DNA of 64,000 nt from the NCBI RefSeq assembly GCF_050947335.1, contig NC_134997.1:6386001-6450000 (forward strand), read 5' to 3'. Position 1 is the first letter of the stretch, and the number at the start of each line of letters is the position of its first letter. This document shows, piece after piece, positions 60,000 through 64,000 of this stretch. This DNA is from Megachile rotundata. Taxonomy: Eukaryota; Arthropoda; Insecta; Hymenoptera; Megachilidae. The position numbers and the translations under genes are program-made. Under the pieces are notes generated by a model. The model was not told where the DNA came from, did not search any database, and saw nothing but the letters and a program-made list of their open reading frames with translations.

Positions 60000-60785
60000 T
60001 TCCATTTTTCAAGTTTTCAATTTTTCGATACTTCAGTTATTTAACTTTTCGATTTTTCAGTTCTATGAATTTTCAATTCTTGGATTCTTGGATTTTTGGA
60101 GTTTTGGATTTTCGGATTTTTAGATTTTTGCAGTTTTGAATTTTTTGATTTTTCGATTTTTCGATTTTTCGATTTTTCGATTTTCCGATTAATCGATTGT
60201 TCGATTAGTCAGTCGCTCGATTAGTCAATAATTCAGTTAGTCGGTCGTTCGATAATTCGATTATTCGATTAGTCGATCGTTCGATTAGTCGATCGTTCGA
60301 TAAGTCGATAGTTCGATAAGTCGATTATTCGATAAGTCGATTATTCGATAAGTCGATTATTCCATTAGTAGATCGTTCAATAATTCGATTGTTAGATTAG
60401 TCAATACTTCGATAAGTCGACTATTCGATAAGTCGATTATTCGATTAGTCGATCGTTCGATAAGTCGATTGTTTTATTGTTCGATTGTTCACTCAGTCAA
60501 TCGTTCGATTATTCTACTAGTCGATCAGTCATTTACTAATTTAGTCGATCGTTCGTCTTTTCGTCTATTTATTAGTCGACTGATCGATTGCTCTACTATT
60601 CAATTGATCAATTATTCTATTTTTCGATTGTTTAACTAGTCGATTAATCATTCGATTATTCCATTATTTAATTAGTCGATTGATCAATTCTTCAATTGTC
60701 CGATTAGTCGATTGTTCAATCGTCCAATTATTCGATTGATTGATGGATCGTTCGATAGTTCGATACTTTCATTAATCAACATTTC
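60000..60785. repeat. (TTTTTCGA) then (CGATTATT/CGATAAGT) octamer array
   Basis: T-rich TTTTTCGA octamers (60135-60185) give way to octamers with a fixed CGAT core and variable last four bases: CGATTAGT, CGATCGTT, CGATAAGT, CGATTATT. The core contains the palindrome TCGA in many copies. Confidence 0.92.
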
Positions 60786-61000
60786 TAAATTCACATATTT
60801 TAAAACTTTCAAATAACACGAAACAAACGCGTTCACATCATCCAAATCGAGAAACCGACTCTAAAATAAACGCCTCCGGAAATCCAATTCAGTAGAGGTT
60901 AGGTTAGATTACATCAGGAGAAATTACTGATAACCGCGCAGTAAAGCAGTTATAACGTACTCGAGTCTGTTTGAAATCCGGAATTTGGATGCTGTTACAG
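60786..61000. other. Intron end before the IQ exon
   Basis: Unique sequence containing GAGGTTAGGTTAGATTA at 60895-60911, with the acceptor at 60999-61000. Confidence 0.5.
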
Positions 61001-61308
61001 TTGTGCGCCCTGAAGAAAGAACTGAGGCCAGTAGCGGCACCGTACGCAACGAGACCGGGTGTTCAAAGGACCATGTCCCAGGGCACCGGAAGTTTGCACA
61101 TCACAGGTTCTCCGTTCGGTATGGACGGGCACGGTACAGGAGTTTCCGGATTTGGGCTACGAGATGTCAGCGAGGGCTCCATTGAAATGCAGAAAATTAA
61201 GAAAGTTCAGAGCTTCTTCAGGGGCTGGCTGTGCCGTAGGCGTTGGAAACAAATTGTGGAACAGTATATCAAAAGCCCTCACGCGGAGAGCATGCGGAAA
61301 CGGAACAG
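61001..61308 (+). CDS. Rasgrf: Rasgrf exon: linker and calmodulin-binding IQ motif
   Basis: The exon begins after GTTACAG and ends AG|GTAAAC, two bases into a codon. It encodes LCALKKEL (end of the coiled coil), then a linker of about 60 residues rich in Gly, Ser and Thr, then MQKIKKVQSFFRGWLCRRRW and a tail KQIVEQYIKSPHAESMRKRN. The segment VQSFFRGWLCR fits the IQ consensus (IQxxxRGxxxR), the calcium-dependent calmodulin site of RASGRF proteins. The tail matches the vertebrate sequence that leads straight into the DH domain. The linker is longer than my recollection of the vertebrate one (roughly 28 residues). The DH exon that should follow is not in the remaining 2.7 kb. The polypyrimidine tract before this acceptor is weak. 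Confidence 0.95.
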
Positions 61309-61424
61309 GTAAACTAATATATTACTATCATTTATTTCTAACATTTAGAATGATGTTGAATGACGTTGTTAAATGACAATAGTAAGATTGTATGAGTAGG
61401 GATTTTGCAGATTTTGTGGGGTAT

Positions 61425-62400
61425 GCATTTTAGTATGTAGGGATTTCAAGATTTAGGGATTTCAGGATATAGGAACTTCGATATCTAGGGATTTTATGAA
61501 ATAGGGATTGCTATCTAGAGATTTTGAGATTTTGGGATATAGGGACATAGAGATTTTGGAATTTCGAGATTTTCGAGATTTTGGGATAATTGTAGGGATT
61601 TTTCAATTTAGGGATTCTGGGATCTAGGAATTCTGGAACCTAGGAATGTTGGAATCTAGGGATTTTGGTTAGGTAGTTGGGATCTAGGGATTTTAGTATC
61701 TGAGGATTTTGGTATCTGGGGATTCTGGGATCTGGGGATATCGGGTTCTGTGGATTTCGGGATCTGGGTATTTTAGGATCTGGGGATTGTGGGTTCTGGG
61801 GATTTTGGGATCTTGGGATTTTGGGATCTAGGGATATCGGGTTCTGTGGATTTCGGGATCTAGGGATTTTAGGATCTGGGGATTTTGGGATCTGGGGATT
61901 TTGGGATCTGGGGATTTTGGGATCTGGGGATTTTGGGATCTGGGGATTTTGGGATCTGGGGATTTTGGAATCTGGAGATTTTGGGATCTGGGGATTTTGA
62001 GATCTGGGGATTTTGGGATCTGGGGATTGTGGTATATAGAGGGATTTTGGTTGGGTTTTTGGAATCTAGGGATTTTGAGATCTAGGGATTTTTAAGATAT
62101 TAGTATTCTGGTCTATAAAAATTTTGGGATATAGAAATTTCAGGATATGAAGGTTTTTGCACATAGCGGTTTTTGAAAATAGTGATATAAGGATATGGAT
62201 TTCAATATAATAGAAATTTTGAGTCATGTGGATTTCATTTGGAATTTGGAAATATAGAGATATGAGGAGATATAGAAATCTAGATATCTAAAAATATAGT
62301 AATCTGAGAATTTAGGAAATTATAGATATAGGAATGTATTTAAATATATTGGAATATAGTCATTTAGAGATTTAGGAATTTAAGGATATAAGGATCTAGG
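61425..62400. repeat. G-rich (GATCTGGGGATTTTGG) 8/16 bp array
   Basis: Decayed GGGATTTTGAGAT words to about 61650, then a regular 16 bp unit, perfect for about eight copies (61873-62000). From 62100 it decays into GAATATAGAGATTTAGG words. Trp/Gly/Phe-rich frames are artefacts. Confidence 0.94.
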
Positions 62401-63039
62401 GATCTATTTATACATGTAATCTCTATTATACAATATTTACGGTCTCCACATAATGCGCACACGTTTCATTTTATAATATATATTATAATCATATTATAAT
62501 TGTCTGATAATATATACTATAAAATCGATTTCACAGAAATTTGTCTGGCATTTAATTACCGGATGGACGTTCATGACACAAATTTTCCGCGATCAAATTA
62601 TTATACTTCATTTCTGGAATTGCACAAATTTCTTGGCGTGGCAGCGATCGTTACGAGTTTCGAGTTTTGTATTTAACGAAATGAACTTTTAATTCGAAGA
62701 AAACGACACGTACAAAGTATGGCCGAACTCGTTGCACCCGCAGGGCTGTTGCAACCACAATATTGTTACATCCCATTATATTCCCACGGAAGTATCGCGA
62801 AATGGTTGAAAGCAAAGTTTACCGTGTTAAATATGCACAACCGTCGGGAATACTGTTTGCCTGCTAGCGTTTTGCATCTTGCGTTATAGAACGTGCGTTT
62901 GGTCAACCATAGACTTCAAAATTACAAAGGTACAGTTATCGCGGAGAATGAGTAATTACTTTTCCTCTGGAGGAATATGTTAGATAATAGTCTTTATAAT
63001 AATCTGCGATGCGTATTCTTTCACGGTTCTGGGTTAAAA
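62401..63039. other. Unique intron sequence; no DH exon found
   Basis: Non-repetitive AT-rich sequence. I looked for the start of the DH domain that should follow the IQ exon and saw no frame matching it, so the next exon is outside the window. Confidence 0.5.
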
Positions 63040-63764
63040 TGCCTTGCCGTCTCTCAAGGTCCACTTAACGAAGGCACAAAACGGGGACCTACGGAGCGGG
63101 GGAGAGGAGGGAGAAAGGTCAACTGTGTCAACTATCCTTCTGATCAATTTTCGGTTCAGCAAGGAACTCAGTCGTCAGACTGGTCATGGCACCATTAGGG
63201 GGCGACAATGGGGACCGAGCGGGATCGGCAGGAGAGAGGAAGGAGAAACTACATCGTTCGGGGAAATAGAGACTGAAGTAAAAGGTTAGGGGCCATATTA
63301 GTTAAACATAGAGACGCGAAATAGTTGCGTAAAGTTACAGGAAATTTGGGAGGGGGGTTAGGCTAACATACACGCGATATCGAGCATTAGCGATTTAGTA
63401 GGTGTGATGTGGTGGGGAGAGGTCGCAGTTTTAGGACCGTATGTTCCGACGCGGTGGAAGGCGGAAGCGGGTGGCGTTACAGGATGAAGCTGGAAGATGG
63501 AGCGCTCGCGCAATGACTTCCCCAAGGAACTTGACGAAACCACCTGGGCCAAGAGCCACCGCGTAAGGGCATCCTCTCTCTGCATGCAGAGCACACGCGG
63601 AAGACGGGGTTCAGTCTCTTTTTCAACGAATGCAAGCGATGGCCTAGTGCGAGTGGAACATATCCAACGACGATGAAGCTCGTCGGGTTACCGCCACCTC
63701 ACGCCTCCTTGGGGGCGAGGGCGGGAGACAGTTTTAGCGAGTACGCGTGGAAACCGTCCCCACT

Positions 63765-63786
63765 GGGGGGGGGGGGGGGGGGGGGG
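63765..63786 (+). repeat. Homopolymer run of 22 G
   Basis: Twenty-two consecutive G between CACT and CGTAAG. Such runs are rare in AT-rich insect DNA and are prone to sequencing and assembly error. Confidence 0.9.
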
Positions 63787-63830
63787 CGTAAGCGAGAATC
63801 TCATACTACCTGGGCTATCTTCCCAAGTGT

Positions 63831-63998
63831 TCATAAAGGATTTCTGTCTTCCTCAATCAAAAAAAAAATCCTTTTAACGAAGGATGCAATATCCTCCCCA
63901 CTCTGTGACCAGATCCTACTAGAATACCCTAATCTCTGTGCACGTGCCACGCAGCACCATAACGTCGGGTCATCGGCCACGAGGCACGACACCTTCGG
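63831..63998 (-). CDS. Partial unrecognised reading frame at window edge
   Basis: The minus strand is open from the window edge for 55 codons and ends in TGA. It includes LVADDPTLWCCVARAQRLGY and ends FLIEEDRNPL. The mixed composition with Trp, Cys and Asp/Glu reads like the C-terminal end of a real protein rather than a repeat frame. It contains a run of ten T inside the frame, a possible frameshift site. I do not recognise the family; a retroelement protein tail is one guess. It is cut by the right edge. Confidence 0.3.
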   Translation of the reverse strand, partial: PKVSCLVADDPTLWCCVARAQRLGYSSRIWSQSGEDIASFVKRIFFLIEEDRNPL

Positions 63999-64000
63999 TG

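Larger units (their letters stand above)
4008..61308 (+). other. Rasgrf: Rasgrf-family gene span, five coding exons visible
   Basis: This gene encodes a guanine-nucleotide exchange factor of the RASGRF family. Known members activate Ras (CDC25 domain) and Rac (DH domain) at membranes in response to calcium-calmodulin. Five exons read collinearly with the vertebrate RASGRF N-terminus: first PH domain, coiled coil, linker and IQ motif. Every junction has a GT donor and AG acceptor, and split codons match across junctions. The introns are 5.1 kb, 46.3 kb, 3.7 kb and 1.3 kb. The initiator exon is not identified: exon 1 begins with the last two bases of a codon (xTG), so at least one upstream exon exists. 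The DH and catalytic domains lie beyond the right edge. Assignment to RASGRF is secure; the choice between the vertebrate paralogues 1 and 2 is not meaningful here. Confidence 0.95.
63040..64000. mobile_element. GC-rich block, probable insertion or transposon part
   Basis: Base composition shifts abruptly from AT-rich to GC-rich near 63040 and stays so to the edge. The block contains short overlapping frames on both strands, a 22-base G run and a partial minus-strand frame at the edge. This fits an inserted element or retroelement fragment, but I recognise no transposase or reverse transcriptase motif. A GC-rich host sequence or assembly join is possible. Confidence 0.4.

Noticed and set aside
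62977..63289. Possible DH-domain exon of Rasgrf after the IQ exon
   Set aside because: The frames here read as Gly/Arg/Glu-rich GC-rich sequence with no match to the family's DH start.

Overview
The window is a 64 kb stretch of animal genome, almost certainly insect, covering the 5' half of one very long gene. It is strongly AT-rich, with small exons bounded by canonical GT-AG splice sites and enormous introns. A bee or other hymenopteran is the best guess, from the AT-rich introns, the abundant short tandem arrays and the recurring GGTTAGGTTA-like words. That guess is inference; no feature here fixes the species.

The only gene I can support is a Ras-specific guanine nucleotide-releasing factor of the RASGRF1/2 family, on the plus strand. 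Five consecutive internal coding exons lie at 4008-4138, 9275-9391, 55739-55845, 59575-59722 and 61001-61308. Joined, they give about 270 residues collinear with the vertebrate RASGRF N-terminus: the first PH domain (exons 1-3), a coiled coil (exon 4), then a Gly/Ser-rich linker and a calmodulin-binding IQ motif (exon 5). The initiator exon lies upstream of what I can recognise. The DH, second PH, REM and CDC25 domains must lie to the right of the window. Coding sequence is only about 0.8 kb of the window; the intron between exons 2 and 3 is 46 kb and interrupts the PH domain.

The introns are an unusual mosaic. Some 30 tandem-repeat fields alternate with unique AT-rich islands. Many fields share an 8 bp (or 2 x 8 bp) period built as a fixed AATT, AAAT or CGAT core plus four variable bases, on either strand. 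Others are 15 bp (two related CGCGT-bearing arrays), 31/93 bp, 39/156 bp and 48/96 bp repeats, or satellite-like monomers near 189, 193 and 240 bp.

Mobile elements include a 1.1 kb non-autonomous element with ~179 bp terminal inverted repeats and a TA target duplication (10277-11389), whose interior is a minisatellite; a dispersed repeat family at about 6950, 11590 and 48840, two copies of which flank exon 2 in opposite orientation; and a second family at 19405 and 49147. The last kilobase (63040-64000) is abruptly GC-rich and probably a transposon or other insertion; it ends in a partial minus-strand reading frame that I do not recognise.

Most long open reading frames are artefacts of repeats whose period shares frame with codons. 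No tRNA, rRNA or CRISPR array was found, and no second convincing protein-coding gene.
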